Source: Draconibacterium mangrovi_A (lineage in GTDB: Bacteria; Bacteroidota; Bacteroidia; Bacteroidales; Prolixibacteraceae). Taken from it: a DNA stretch of 64,000 nt. Numbering within the stretch: the first letter of the stretch is position 1; each line of letters begins with the position of its first letter. The notes under the pieces were generated by a model. The model had not been told where the DNA came from. It was given only the letters and a program-made list of their open reading frames with translations, and searched no databases. Positions 42,381-52,557 of this stretch are shown one piece after another. The translations under genes and the position numbers were made by a program. Location of the stretch: the NCBI RefSeq assembly GCF_037646455.1, contig NZ_JBBIXN010000008.1, forward strand, positions 1-64,000, read 5' to 3'.

Positions 42381-42695
42381 TTATTCCATGTAGAAAACTT
42401 CTTCCAGTCCAACCGAAACCGGAGAATTATCGGGATTGGTCTTCATAATATCGGCCATGTATTTCCACCATTTTTGCACAATTTCCGTTTTTCCCAGTTC
42501 CTGGGAACCGCCTTCACCGCTAACTTTCTGAAAAGCAAACAGCGTGTTGGTCTCTTCATCCAAAAAGATAGAGTACTCACTTATTCCCGATTCTTTTAAT
42601 AAAAGTTTCAATTCGGGCCAGATTTCTGCATGGCGTTTTTTATATTCTTCTTTTTGCCCTTCGTTGAGGTGCATTTTAAATGCCATTCGTTCCAT
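42381..42695 (-). CDS. rhaM: L-rhamnose mutarotase
   Basis: The 104-residue protein has the RhaM/RhaU layout: MERMAFKMHLNEGQKEEYKKRH with the family His, IWPELKLLLKESGISEYSIFLDEETNTLFAF in parts, and a C-terminal KWWKYMADIM. It interconverts alpha and beta L-rhamnose. Its start overlaps the rhaT stop by one base, so they are translationally linked. Confidence 0.95.
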   Translation of the reverse strand: MERMAFKMHLNEGQKEEYKKRHAEIWPELKLLLKESGISEYSIFLDEETNTLFAFQKVSGEGGSQELGKTEIVQKWWKYMADIMKTNPDNSPVSVGLEEVFYME

Positions 42696-43828
42696 TATCC
42701 GAGAGCGTTTAATTCAGGATACAACCATTTGGCAACACCAATTACAATTACTGACAGTAAAATTGCACCAATTCCAACCAGAATGGTGGTATAGGTTTTC
42801 TTCGAAACTCCTTTCCATTCCTTTCGCCAGAACCCCCAAAGGTTAGCTGTAAGGATTATTGTTGCCATGTGAAGTGTCCACGAACTGGCGCCGTTACCAA
42901 TTTTGGTTTCACCCATTCCATAGAAAAAGAACTGCAAAAACCAGGTTGTTCCTGCGAGTGCACAGAACAGGTAATTACTTACCAACGGTGTTTTTTTGTC
43001 AATGAAATCTTTTCCGGTTTTATTTCGAATAATTAAGGCGATCGACCAAATTAAGTTAGTAGTTAAACCTCCCCAAAGTATAACGAAGAAAATGATATTA
43101 TTTTCAAAAAGATAAGTTACCGGCGCACCTCCTTCACCACCGGCCAAAAGTGGATAACTTGCCTGAACAGCCAATTCTCTGGCAGCAATTCCCATTTCTT
43201 TTCCCGTGTCGATACCGAAGCTGAAAAATGCACTTAACACCCCGGAGACAATGGCAATAAACAAACCAAAGGCCAACTTAAATTCCGTATTTACTCCTTC
43301 TTTGTGTCCACCTAAATCTTTGTCTTTCATAATCCCGGCACGTCCGCTAAGGATAATTCCGGCAAGCAAGATCAAAATGCCAAGTAAGACAATACGACCA
43401 CCCGGGCTGCCAAACAGATCTGTAAATGAAAGACCATCGGGCAGGATCTTCGCCATAATCGGAATATTTCTTAATATGGGTAAACCGAGAGAACCAACTA
43501 CGGAAGTAATACCGAGTAAGACTGAATTTCCCAGCGACATCCCAAGATATCGTATAGCCAGTCCGTAGGTTAATCCGCCAATCCCCCAAAGTAATCCCAT
43601 GATGTAGGTATTGCGAAGGACACGTCCATCGGCAGCCTGCAGAATTCCCTGCCAGTCAGGAATTGTGATTACAGTGGCGATAAATGGCATAATCAGCCAT
43701 GAGAAAAGTCCACCAGTAATCCAGTATATTTCCCAGCGCCACTTTTTTACCCAATCGTATGGCATGTACCAACTACCCGAGGACATCCCTCCAAGGGAGT
43801 GAAAAATAATTCCTAATAAAGCTTGCAT
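42695..43828 (-). CDS. rhaT: L-rhamnose/H+ symporter
   Basis: The 377-residue inner-membrane protein has ten hydrophobic segments and RhaT marks: GIIFHSLGGMSSGSWYMPYD near the N-terminus, KKWRWEIYWITGGLFSW, GLTYGLAIRYLGMSLG and GETKIGNGASSWTLHM near the end. It is the first gene of the rhamnose operon, preceded by a good promoter in the gap shared with the AraC gene. Confidence 0.95.
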   Translation of the reverse strand: MQALLGIIFHSLGGMSSGSWYMPYDWVKKWRWEIYWITGGLFSWLIMPFIATVITIPDWQGILQAADGRVLRNTYIMGLLWGIGGLTYGLAIRYLGMSLGNSVLLGITSVVGSLGLPILRNIPIMAKILPDGLSFTDLFGSPGGRIVLLGILILLAGIILSGRAGIMKDKDLGGHKEGVNTEFKLAFGLFIAIVSGVLSAFFSFGIDTGKEMGIAARELAVQASYPLLAGGEGGAPVTYLFENNIIFFVILWGGLTTNLIWSIALIIRNKTGKDFIDKKTPLVSNYLFCALAGTTWFLQFFFYGMGETKIGNGASSWTLHMATIILTANLWGFWRKEWKGVSKKTYTTILVGIGAILLSVIVIGVAKWLYPELNALG

Positions 43829-43887
43829 AATGGTTTGATTGAATTTAAGTTATAATTATTGAATAAGTTAGATTTTTATAGTGCTAA

Positions 43888-43918
43888 CAAATATAAATGA
43901 CCTACAAACAAGAAACAA
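43888..43918 (-). promoter_or_regulatory. rhaT operon promoter
   Basis: On the minus strand, ATTG with TTG at 43918-43916, a 20-base spacer and TATATTTG at 43895-43888 match the Bacteroidota consensus. It lies 60 bases before the rhaT start in the 132-base gap with the divergent AraC gene, which probably also holds the regulator's operator. Confidence 0.65.
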
Positions 43919-43960
43919 TACAGAAAATGGCTTTATATTTATACTTTTTGACACCAGTTT

Positions 43961-44851
43961 ATGAAACGTCAGTTTAAATATTTAACCACCAGCGAAGAGG
44001 ATCTGGAGTGGGGAATCTTCCTTAGTGTGGCAGGTTCGGCCAAAATTGAACCGGGTACCATTTATCCACCCCGCGGAGAACATCCCTCGGAATATACTTT
44101 TGAATGGAGCAGCGGACGTATATTGCGTGAATACCAGTTAAATTACATTTCAGAAGGCTCGGGAATCTTTGAAAACCGACATGGAAAATTTCCGGTTAAA
44201 GAAGGATCGTTGCTCGTTATTTTCCCGGGTGAGTGGCACCGCTACAAACCGAACAACCAAAGCGGCTGGATGGAACACTATGTAGGATTTAACGGTGCTA
44301 TTGCCGATCATTTTCTGTCCAATCGTGTTTTCTCAAGCAAGCAGCCTGTTTTGTTTCCCGGTATCAGGGAAGAAATAATTGATACCCACCTGAAAATTAT
44401 CGACCTGGTTGAAAAAGAGCAACCCGGCTACCAGCAGATAGCATCAGGAATGATCGTAAAATTACTGGGCTACCTAATTTCGTTTGAAAAACAAAAAGGT
44501 TTCTCGGGAAAACCCATTGCGAAAGTGATTGAGGAAGTGCGCTTTTACATGCGCCAAAACCTCGACCGGGAGATCCATCTCGAAGAACTGGTAGAAAACA
44601 GAAACGTTGGTTATTCTTATTTCAGAAGAATGTTTAAGAAATTCACCGGTGTTTCTCCCGGCCAATATCACCTTCAACTTCGCATAATGCGAGCCAAAGA
44701 AATGTTGGTTGGTACCGACAAAAGCATCAAAGAAATCAGCCTTGAACTGGGTTTTCAAACCATCCACTATTTCAGTTTGATCTTTAAAAAGAAAGTGGGT
44801 ATGAATCCTTCGGAATTCAGACGTCAAACTACGATTCTTTCAAAAGCATAG
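43961..44851 (+). CDS. AraC-family regulator, probably of rhamnose use
   Basis: The 296-residue protein has an N-terminal cupin sensor (FENRHGKFPVKEGSLLVIFPG, EWHRYKPN) and a C-terminal double helix-turn-helix (IHLEELVENRNVGYSYFRRMF in parts, then KEISLELGFQTIHYFSLIFK and MNPSEFRR). Divergent placement from rhaT suggests it activates the rhamnose operon in response to rhamnose or a derivative; control of the adjoining polysaccharide locus is also possible. The symbol rhaR/rhaS is not used because orthology cannot be shown here. Confidence 0.9.
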   Translation: MKRQFKYLTTSEEDLEWGIFLSVAGSAKIEPGTIYPPRGEHPSEYTFEWSSGRILREYQLNYISEGSGIFENRHGKFPVKEGSLLVIFPGEWHRYKPNNQSGWMEHYVGFNGAIADHFLSNRVFSSKQPVLFPGIREEIIDTHLKIIDLVEKEQPGYQQIASGMIVKLLGYLISFEKQKGFSGKPIAKVIEEVRFYMRQNLDREIHLEELVENRNVGYSYFRRMFKKFTGVSPGQYHLQLRIMRAKEMLVGTDKSIKEISLELGFQTIHYFSLIFKKKVGMNPSEFRRQTTILSKA

Positions 44852-44897
44852 AATGGTCAGCCTGCGCAACAAACATCGGCTCAACTGTTCATCACAA

Positions 44898-47012
44898 CTA
44901 TTTTAACTCGCTGATTTCCTTTTCCGACAGGGCGTAATCGTACAAAGCAAAGCGGCTCATTAGTCCGGTGTAATATTCACCAACATCGGAAGCGCCAATT
45001 CTGATTCTTGCACCATTGATTTGCGACGACAACAACATATTTTGCGCATTGTCGAGTTTTCCGTCAACATAAACTTTCTCCACTACCCCATCAAATGTAA
45101 TTACAATAGTATGCCACTTATTGGCTTCGGGCAATTCATTGTAAGGCATATCATATGCGCCATGCAAATGCGCCATGGCACCGTAATTGCTTTTGTTGTA
45201 ATAGGGTGCGTTGTAGCTGTTTGCCAGGTATAATTCGCTGCGGTTACACCAGGAAGCCAGGCATTCATTTTGATCATCGATCTCCGGATTTATTACCCGG
45301 GCAAGCACAGAGAAAGCTCCGTTCCACTCCAAACTGCGGGGTACCTCTACCCTATCCAGTTCGAGGAAACCTCTGCGAAAATCGATAGCCTTTGTACCGC
45401 TTTCTTTATCAGTTACCAAAGCCAAATCGCCATTTACACTGAAATTTTGTCCTAAAGTTCCACTGTTCGCCAGTTGCTTTAGTGAGGATCTATCATCAAT
45501 ATCAAATCCTACGATCATGCTTTTTGTGCCAACTGCACCGGGCTCATTTTCCGAAGGCTTATTCTCAAGTTGAAGAGGAAGTTCAAAGGCTTTTGAATAC
45601 ACCTTCATGTTCCAGACTGCGGCATAAACACCTGTCTTTTCAGCGCTTTCAATGGTCAGTTTAATGTAGCGGGCTTTTACAGCTTTATCATCGATCATCG
45701 GACTTCCCGGCGTTCTGTTTTTCGTACGGTCAGCAAATACCTCCCAGTTTTGATTGTCGTTGGAATACTCAATTTTATACTGGTAATAATAAGGCGAAAA
45801 TTCAAACTCAGTCGCAACACGTTCAACTTTCTTTTCTTCGCCTAAATCAACTGTCAGGCTTTGCGGGAAAGTATTATCAACTGCTTTCCACATAGTAGCA
45901 TTGTCGTCGTCAAAAGCATTAGAAGCTGAATATTCATAATCGTAATCAGGCGACTGCAAGTGGTAAAATGAAGATGCGGAAGCCTTGGCTTTGAATGCTA
46001 TATTTTCAGGAACTTCAGATTTTATAAAAGCCTGAATCCCATTAGTCGTGGGAACAACTGCTTTTATGGTTGAATCATTCTCGAAAATCATGCTGTCGAT
46101 ACAAACCTGACGGGCCATTCCGCCGGCAGTAAATGGGTAATCGTGCTTGTGATAAACAATGTAATAATCCTCGTCGTTTTGCAATACCGAGTGGTGACCG
46201 GGTCCATGAGTAGATTGGTCTTCGTTGGTTTGAAGAATGGGATTATTTTCTCCCGGATGAAATGGTCCGAAAGGATCATCAGCATAAGAATAAAGGACTT
46301 TGTAGGTCTCATCGTGACATGATTCTGCCGAATACATCAAAATATACTTATCGCCCTTTTTCATCGGATAAGCTGCTTCAAAAGGATTGGGCGTTTGTTC
46401 CAGCGGAATATTTGTGCCTTCACTCACCTGGTCCATGGTTTTGTTGTTCAGCACTCCTACTGCGTAACCTTGGTTGTAATGCACCCAGGTTCCCCAGTAG
46501 CCATAGATGGTTCCGTCATCGTCGCGGAAGAACTGTGCATCCAGTGATGGAAATCCTCGCCTCGGATAATTTTGTGCAATTACAGGTGTATCATTATCGT
46601 GTAGCTTTTCCCAGGGACCGACCGGCGATTCTGAAACATAACCGTAAATGTTACAGCCGGCCTGGCAGTTACCAAAATAGAGGTAGTAGCGTCCGTCGTC
46701 GCCTTTCATAATATCCGGTGCCCAAAAGTTGCGCAAATTCACCGAATTCAAAGTGGGTACTTCCATAATATAATTGTACCAGTTTTGCAGGTCGCGACTG
46801 TACCAAACAGTCGGTGCCCCCGACGCCAGCATTTCGTTATCGGTAGTGGCGTAGATGTAATAAATATCGCCAAACTTTTTTATGGTTGGATCGGCAAACC
46901 AGCCCGGCAAAACCGGATTCTTAATGCGATCTTTCACTTTAGGATGCTTGTCCGCTTTACAAGCTCCTAAGAACAATGTTCCGGCTAAAACCAGTGTAAC
47001 TAGTACTTTCAT
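44898..47012 (-). CDS. GH43-family lipoprotein with discoidin and LamG domains
   Basis: The 704-residue protein has a lipobox (LFLGACKA, Cys18). Residues about 33-320 are a GH43 five-bladed propeller: PGWFADPTI with the catalytic base Asp41, FWAPDIMKGDDGRYYLYFG in parts, SLDAQFFRDDDG with the pKa-tuning Asp and FEAAYPMKKGDKY with the acid Glu. Residues about 340-480 are an F5/8-type C (discoidin) carbohydrate-binding domain; about 490-704 are a LamG/concanavalin-like fold. GH43 enzymes cut arabinan, xylan or galactan. It is the last gene of the locus and the only clear glycosidase in it. Confidence 0.92.
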   Translation of the reverse strand: MKVLVTLVLAGTLFLGACKADKHPKVKDRIKNPVLPGWFADPTIKKFGDIYYIYATTDNEMLASGAPTVWYSRDLQNWYNYIMEVPTLNSVNLRNFWAPDIMKGDDGRYYLYFGNCQAGCNIYGYVSESPVGPWEKLHDNDTPVIAQNYPRRGFPSLDAQFFRDDDGTIYGYWGTWVHYNQGYAVGVLNNKTMDQVSEGTNIPLEQTPNPFEAAYPMKKGDKYILMYSAESCHDETYKVLYSYADDPFGPFHPGENNPILQTNEDQSTHGPGHHSVLQNDEDYYIVYHKHDYPFTAGGMARQVCIDSMIFENDSTIKAVVPTTNGIQAFIKSEVPENIAFKAKASASSFYHLQSPDYDYEYSASNAFDDDNATMWKAVDNTFPQSLTVDLGEEKKVERVATEFEFSPYYYQYKIEYSNDNQNWEVFADRTKNRTPGSPMIDDKAVKARYIKLTIESAEKTGVYAAVWNMKVYSKAFELPLQLENKPSENEPGAVGTKSMIVGFDIDDRSSLKQLANSGTLGQNFSVNGDLALVTDKESGTKAIDFRRGFLELDRVEVPRSLEWNGAFSVLARVINPEIDDQNECLASWCNRSELYLANSYNAPYYNKSNYGAMAHLHGAYDMPYNELPEANKWHTIVITFDGVVEKVYVDGKLDNAQNMLLSSQINGARIRIGASDVGEYYTGLMSRFALYDYALSEKEISELK

Positions 47013-47043
47013 TATGGAGTTCTTATATTTTTATAGAATTATT

Positions 47044-47886
47044 TTATTCAGTGTACAAATTTGTGGCCGCATGGCACGATGGGCTGGTTTCAAATTCGGG
47101 GAAATAGGTACCAACGATCTCATACAAATCCGGATCATACTTCTTCATGTCGTCGCGGGTGTTCACCCAGTTGTGTTTACCGTCGGCCTTTTCCACTTCG
47201 GCGTTTACATTGAACCAGTTTTGAACACCTTCGGCCCAGTATTCCCAAATGTTGGTGGCGGCATAAGTTCTTTTGTACTTGCCTGCTGCCATCGCTGCAT
47301 CCAGTTTTTCCTGCAGCAAATCGTTAAATTCGGCATCGAGCGGAAGAATTCCAACACCGTGAATTGTATGTGCAAATTCATGGATCAAAATATCTTCGGC
47401 ATGATACTTATCAATTTGATAGCAAAGAAGATTCTCTTCGGCACAGGTTGTTAAGGGTTCTCGCAGCGTGCCGCCTAATCCGCGCGCACGAACATCCCAA
47501 TTCAAGGTAGTGTCTTTGGCCAAATGAGCGTGCTCCGGAATATCAGTTGTTCCTTCATAACGCGCCATGATTCCGACACGGGTATCCACGCTTACCATTT
47601 GAGCCAGTATTTCTTCGGGCAAACCACCGGTCATAAAATCGATGATTTCGCAAGCTTTTACAAAAGCTGAATCGGGAACCCGGTGCGAACTCATGATATG
47701 AATGCCGTTTACATTCGCGTATTTCTTATAAAATGGATTGAGGTCCAGTTTCTTTGGCGGACGGGTAATTTCGTAAGTTTTGTCTTTGTTACTTTTTTCG
47801 GTCGCACATGAAGTAGTTGTGCTCAGTAAAAATACACTGCAAATAACCAGTAGCATTGAAAATGCAGTTGATAATTTATTTTTCAT
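47044..47886 (-). CDS. putative zinc-metallopeptidase lipoprotein (HEFAH)
   Basis: The 280-residue protein has a lipoprotein signal (STTTSCAT). The motif HEFAH is at residues 169-173 in EDILIHEFAHTIHG; the downstream WEYWAEGVQNWF offers a Glu as third ligand, the pattern of gluzincin-like enzymes resembling the lethal-factor fold. No standard peptidase family is certain. It is probably on the cell surface or in the periplasm beside the S9 peptidase, from which it is separated by 9 bases. Confidence 0.78.
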   Translation of the reverse strand: MKNKLSTAFSMLLVICSVFLLSTTTSCATEKSNKDKTYEITRPPKKLDLNPFYKKYANVNGIHIMSSHRVPDSAFVKACEIIDFMTGGLPEEILAQMVSVDTRVGIMARYEGTTDIPEHAHLAKDTTLNWDVRARGLGGTLREPLTTCAEENLLCYQIDKYHAEDILIHEFAHTIHGVGILPLDAEFNDLLQEKLDAAMAAGKYKRTYAATNIWEYWAEGVQNWFNVNAEVEKADGKHNWVNTRDDMKKYDPDLYEIVGTYFPEFETSPSCHAATNLYTE

Positions 47887-47895
47887 CTTAATAAT

Positions 47896-50142
47896 TTATT
47901 CTGATTTGTTCCAATCCGGTGTTTCTTCTTTCAGAAAGTTGCGCACAAAAAAGTCGCGGCGCTTCTGTTCGCCATAAGTTCCGCCAAGCGTATGATTAGA
48001 TCCCGGCAAAACCACCAGCTCAAAATCTTTATCTGCCTTTATCAGGGCATCTGCCACCTGCATGGTTGAAGCCGGATCAACATTATCATCCATCTCGCCA
48101 ACGATCAGCATCAATTTTCCTTCGAGTTTATCGGCGTTTACCACATTCGAACACTCTTCGTATTGCGGCCCGATCGGATAGCCCATCCAGAGTTCGTTCC
48201 ACCATATCTTGTCCATGCGGTTATCGTGGCAACCACACGACGAAACACCCGCTTTGTAAAATTCGGGATGAAAAAGTAAGCCCGCCAATGTGCTTTGACC
48301 GCCGGCAGAACCACCAAACAGTCCAACACGTGTTGTATCCATGTATGGATATTTTTCGGCCGCTGCTTTAATCCACAAAATACGGTCAGGAAAACCGGCG
48401 TCTTTCAGGTTCTTCCAGCACACATCGTGAAATGCTTTCGAGCGGTTCGAGGTTCCCATGCCATCCATCTGTACGATGATGAATCCCAGTTCAGCCAGGC
48501 TTGAAAAAGAATAATTCACGGCGCGAAAGTCTTTTTGTGCAAACGAACTGTGCGGACCAGCATAAATATATTCGATGATCGGGTATGATTTGCTGGCATC
48601 AAAATTTGTTGGACGGAAAATGTTACCCCAAATATCGGTTTTACCATCGCGCCCTTTGGCAACAAACGGTTCAGGTTCAATCCAGCCTTTTTCTACGAGA
48701 TTGTCAATGACGGTGGTTTCGAGTTCCAAAACTATTTTACCATCCGATGAGCGACGTAAAACAGTTGTTGGTGGCGTTTGCACTGTTGAATAGGTATCGG
48801 TAAAATAATCCAGATTATCTGAAAATGATACATCGTGGTTCATGGCTTCGGGAGTTAACTCCGTCAATCCACTACCATCGAAATTTACGCGGTAACAATG
48901 CAGGTAATAGGGATCTTCTCCCTCGTTTTTACCCGATCCGTAAAAGAAAATGGTTTCTGAATCTTCATCAACCTCCAACACACGTCGCACCACCCACTCA
49001 CCTATGGTAATTTGATTTTTCACCTTTCCTGTTGTGGCGTCAATCCGATACAAATGATTCCAGCCGTCGCGTTCCGAAGCCCAGATAATTTCATTCCGAT
49101 CTTCCATATCATAACGATATTTTTTGCCGCTGTAATCGATAAATGTTGGACTTTGTTCGTCAATGATCACCCGAACGTCGCCTGACTCTGCATCAACTTC
49201 GACAACCTGGTAAACCTGATGACCGCGCTGATTAAATTCAAAAGTAAATGCATCACTGTTTTCTCCCCACTTTGGATTCGAGAGGCTGAACTGGTTCAAA
49301 AATGCGGTAGCATCAACCGGTATCTGCATTTTATTTTCCACATCAAACAAAGCCGGTTGTTTAACCGGAACTGCATCACCCGGTTTCAGATAATCGCGGT
49401 AATGCAAAATGGGTTGCAACTGCGAATCCGGTGACGATTCCACAAAAAATATCTGTCGGTGATAATTGTCGCGCACTTTATTCACGGCCAGTTTTTTCGA
49501 GTCGGGCGACCACGAAAAGTACGACGAATAAAACTCACCTTTACTTCCATCAAAACTCAGCTGATATTCTTTTCTATCCTTGTTATTTTTTATGTAAACA
49601 TTGTAATCACGTAAAAACGCGGTCCAAACACTATCGGGCGAAACCACAGGATCGTTGCCCTGTTCATCGAAGAATTTTCCCCAATAGCCACGGTCGCGTC
49701 GTTGTTGTTGTTTTCGCACTGAATCTTTCTCCAGTTTATAGTTTTTAAGATTGCAGGTCCAGTAAGCATTTTCGGCAACAAAATGAATCTGATTTTTTTC
49801 GAGGTCGAATTCCAAACGATCCAGCCGAAGTTTATCAGCTGCTGTTTTTCGTTTCAGTTGTTCATTAAGTGCCTCCACCAGTTTTTGCGTCTCGAAAGCT
49901 GCTTTTTTTGTTGCTTTCTCCGAGTCAACAATTTTATATTCGATACCGTCCCTGGTTTTCACCCGGTACCAAAACGTATTCGTGGAGTCGATCCAATTTA
50001 TTCGGGAAACCTCGTTATAAACCAGTTCGCCAAGCTTCATCACCGAATCCGCTTTCTGATAATCTTCGCGTGTTAACTGCGCCGATACCCGGATGGATGT
50101 CAGGCTCAAGAGAACAACTAATACAAATAAAATCTGCTTCAT
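47896..50142 (-). CDS. S9-family prolyl oligopeptidase / dipeptidyl-peptidase IV-like
   Basis: The 748-residue serine peptidase has a signal peptide (MKQILFVLVVLLSLTSIRVSA in parts), a beta-propeller (about residues 80-500) and an alpha/beta-hydrolase domain. The triad is visible: Ser612 in GLFGGSAGGQST, Asp in GEMDDNVDPAST and His717 in GSNHTLGG. It should be periplasmic and release N-terminal dipeptides, often after proline. A DPP IV-like enzyme in a polysaccharide-type locus suggests that peptide from a Pro-rich glycoprotein is part of the substrate; this last point is inference. Confidence 0.92.
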   Translation of the reverse strand: MKQILFVLVVLLSLTSIRVSAQLTREDYQKADSVMKLGELVYNEVSRINWIDSTNTFWYRVKTRDGIEYKIVDSEKATKKAAFETQKLVEALNEQLKRKTAADKLRLDRLEFDLEKNQIHFVAENAYWTCNLKNYKLEKDSVRKQQQRRDRGYWGKFFDEQGNDPVVSPDSVWTAFLRDYNVYIKNNKDRKEYQLSFDGSKGEFYSSYFSWSPDSKKLAVNKVRDNYHRQIFFVESSPDSQLQPILHYRDYLKPGDAVPVKQPALFDVENKMQIPVDATAFLNQFSLSNPKWGENSDAFTFEFNQRGHQVYQVVEVDAESGDVRVIIDEQSPTFIDYSGKKYRYDMEDRNEIIWASERDGWNHLYRIDATTGKVKNQITIGEWVVRRVLEVDEDSETIFFYGSGKNEGEDPYYLHCYRVNFDGSGLTELTPEAMNHDVSFSDNLDYFTDTYSTVQTPPTTVLRRSSDGKIVLELETTVIDNLVEKGWIEPEPFVAKGRDGKTDIWGNIFRPTNFDASKSYPIIEYIYAGPHSSFAQKDFRAVNYSFSSLAELGFIIVQMDGMGTSNRSKAFHDVCWKNLKDAGFPDRILWIKAAAEKYPYMDTTRVGLFGGSAGGQSTLAGLLFHPEFYKAGVSSCGCHDNRMDKIWWNELWMGYPIGPQYEECSNVVNADKLEGKLMLIVGEMDDNVDPASTMQVADALIKADKDFELVVLPGSNHTLGGTYGEQKRRDFFVRNFLKEETPDWNKSE

Positions 50143-50202
50143 CGTCTATTATTTTTTGTAAAACATTTTCAATTTAAGTTCAATAATTCTGCACCGATAA
50201 AA

Positions 50203-52557
50203 TCAATTTTCATCCGGAACATAAACCGGTCCTTCCGCAGGGAAAGGCTCTACCGGGTCGGCTATATTCGTGATCGTAGTTTCGTAATCGTACCACTTTT
50301 TGTACACACTTGCCGTACTTTCCACGCCGTCAACCAATTGCAACCTGTAATCGAAATGTGCCTTTCGCGTTTCTTCGCCTTCGTAAACATAGTCGGTGTT
50401 ACAAATCACGGCAATGACCACACCATTTGCAGGTGATTTTTCCAGTTTCAAGCTGCATTCCCCGCTTGATACAGGTTTGCTGTAAATTGGTGTTCCGTTG
50501 TCAGCACGATAGCACAACTGGCAGGTCATATTTTTGCCACGCGGCATAAATTTCACAACTACTTTATCGCCTGAAACCACTAAAGGAATTTGGTTGGCAC
50601 CCGACCATCCCGGAGTAGTCCGGGGTTCAGGTGTCAGAATTTTATTTTCAGTATCCCGCATCCACGTTTTCACATAAGGCGTGGCCTGCCATGGTGTACA
50701 ATCTATCCAGTTTGGCTCCCATTCAGCTCCAATGGTTGAATTTATATTGGCGTCTAACAGTTTCTTGATGGCACCACTCCATTCCTGCATATCAACTAAT
50801 GCCTGCTTGGCACGGTATTCCATAATCAAACGCCGAATCTGCATATCACCTAAACCGTTCGACATTCCCTCCAACACCCGTTCCGGGCAATTGCGCCAAA
50901 TCCAGGCTACACTTTCTTTTCCAAGCGCCTGACCGAGAAAAGTTGGAAATGTATTCCCATACTGATTACCACCGAGCAACCTTCTCCAGGTGCAGATCTG
51001 CTTGTTTCCTTCGAACATATTTACACCTTCGGCACTTGGGCCACCAAAAGTTCCGTCCTGAAGCCAGCCTGTGTAACACTCAATAGGCATAAATGGCGCG
51101 ATATACGCACTGGCATTCAAAAAACCCATGGAGCTGTAGTTATTTGTTCTTCTGGCTTCCATTTCCTGTTGCAACCAAGTATTTCCACCTTCGTGAAACC
51201 ATGCAGCCTGTTTACATCCCGGCATATCTGCCAGTACAGCATGAATACCTTCATGAACCATGGCTCCCATCTGCATTTTACGGTCGCGATACGGGCAGGA
51301 AGGATCGAAGCTGTATATCGGGTAATACGATGCCAGAATCATTGGCCAGTTTTCATTCTGATAATGGATACTGCCCATCCAACCACCAAGTGCTGTAGTG
51401 TCGGCATTATCGGTGCACAATCCCGAACCAAAAAGGTAAACGGCACTCCGATATCCTTCTTTGACTCTTTTATCGGGTGGCCATCCCATGGTATCGCGGA
51501 AGTAGGCAAAATCTTTATTTAACCGTTCCAGCATCGGTGTAATGGCGGCCTCGGTAATTTCAGATCTTTTGTTTGGCCCCCATTTAAAAGTCCACCAACC
51601 GGAAGACTGTGTTCCGACCACCTCCGGACAATCATCAAGATCTTTGGTCGGCATTTCAAGTGCCGGGTATTCATCCCTGAAATTGTATTTCAAAGTCGGA
51701 CTGTATTCGGGCCAGTTGTATGCTTTGGCAGCATTTTCCTCATCGCCAACAAATACCCAGCTGCCATCGCCTGTTTTTGAAATATTACCCGATTCATCAA
51801 AAGCCTGAACGGCCAACATAAAATGCGAATTGGGCTCCAGATCTTTCAGAGTTGCCTTAGGATTTAATACTTCTTTGACGAATGAATCGTTTAAGAACAC
51901 CTTGTATCCGGCAACTTTCCCGTTATCGGTGGAAGCGTCCCATTTAATGGTGACGCTTGTTTCAGAAGTACTCATAATTTCGGGCAATGTCGGGGTGCTC
52001 GGGGCTTGTACATCAGTGCTTCCCGAAAGTGTTGTTCCCCAAACAATAAACTCCAGAATTCCGGTTGAGGTGCTGTCATTTTTCATGCTCACCCGCAACT
52101 TCGAAGTCGTGATTTTACCCAAATCAGCCTCATTGAACCGATCTTTCTGACAAGGCACATCAACCACTTTCACCCATTTATCGTTCTCTTCGTCGTAAGT
52201 TTCGATATAGGCGTCATCGGGAGCAAGTACGCGGTCGCTGTTATCGAACCAGTAAATCTCGACAGAAGTAGCAATTAAAGGCTGACTCCATTCATATTGT
52301 ACCCACTGATAGGCAGCGCCCCTGCTCCAGTTACTGTATACGGTATGAGTTATATCATTCGAATTCGCAGGAGTAAATCCATCGTTTACTGCCCCCAGGT
52401 TGGCCCTTCGGGAAACATTGGAAGCGCTCGCTTTTGCCACCAGTGCAATATTGGCACCTTCTTGTTCTTGTCTACTCAAATCATGAGCGTTCCCCGGCCG
52501 GATGCCTGTCACAAAACTGATCAGAAAAAGCAGAATTAAACGATTGATTATTCTCAT
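50203..52557 (-). CDS. secreted discoidin-Fn3 protein with HEGIH metallopeptidase-like domain
   Basis: The 784-residue protein has a signal peptide, then an F5/8-type C domain (about residues 30-175, with NLGAVNDGFTP and WVQYEWSQPLIATSVEIYW in parts), a fibronectin III domain (about 185-270, ITIKWDASTDNGKVAGYKVFL-like) and a catalytic-looking domain with HEGIH at 435-439 and FHEGGNTWLQQEME after it. The domain recalls DUF6055-type secreted proteins. The two His and a Glu could bind zinc. Activity is untested by sequence; a glycoprotein peptidase would fit the domains. Confidence 0.78.
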   Translation of the reverse strand: MRIINRLILLFLISFVTGIRPGNAHDLSRQEQEGANIALVAKASASNVSRRANLGAVNDGFTPANSNDITHTVYSNWSRGAAYQWVQYEWSQPLIATSVEIYWFDNSDRVLAPDDAYIETYDEENDKWVKVVDVPCQKDRFNEADLGKITTSKLRVSMKNDSTSTGILEFIVWGTTLSGSTDVQAPSTPTLPEIMSTSETSVTIKWDASTDNGKVAGYKVFLNDSFVKEVLNPKATLKDLEPNSHFMLAVQAFDESGNISKTGDGSWVFVGDEENAAKAYNWPEYSPTLKYNFRDEYPALEMPTKDLDDCPEVVGTQSSGWWTFKWGPNKRSEITEAAITPMLERLNKDFAYFRDTMGWPPDKRVKEGYRSAVYLFGSGLCTDNADTTALGGWMGSIHYQNENWPMILASYYPIYSFDPSCPYRDRKMQMGAMVHEGIHAVLADMPGCKQAAWFHEGGNTWLQQEMEARRTNNYSSMGFLNASAYIAPFMPIECYTGWLQDGTFGGPSAEGVNMFEGNKQICTWRRLLGGNQYGNTFPTFLGQALGKESVAWIWRNCPERVLEGMSNGLGDMQIRRLIMEYRAKQALVDMQEWSGAIKKLLDANINSTIGAEWEPNWIDCTPWQATPYVKTWMRDTENKILTPEPRTTPGWSGANQIPLVVSGDKVVVKFMPRGKNMTCQLCYRADNGTPIYSKPVSSGECSLKLEKSPANGVVIAVICNTDYVYEGEETRKAHFDYRLQLVDGVESTASVYKKWYDYETTITNIADPVEPFPAEGPVYVPDEN

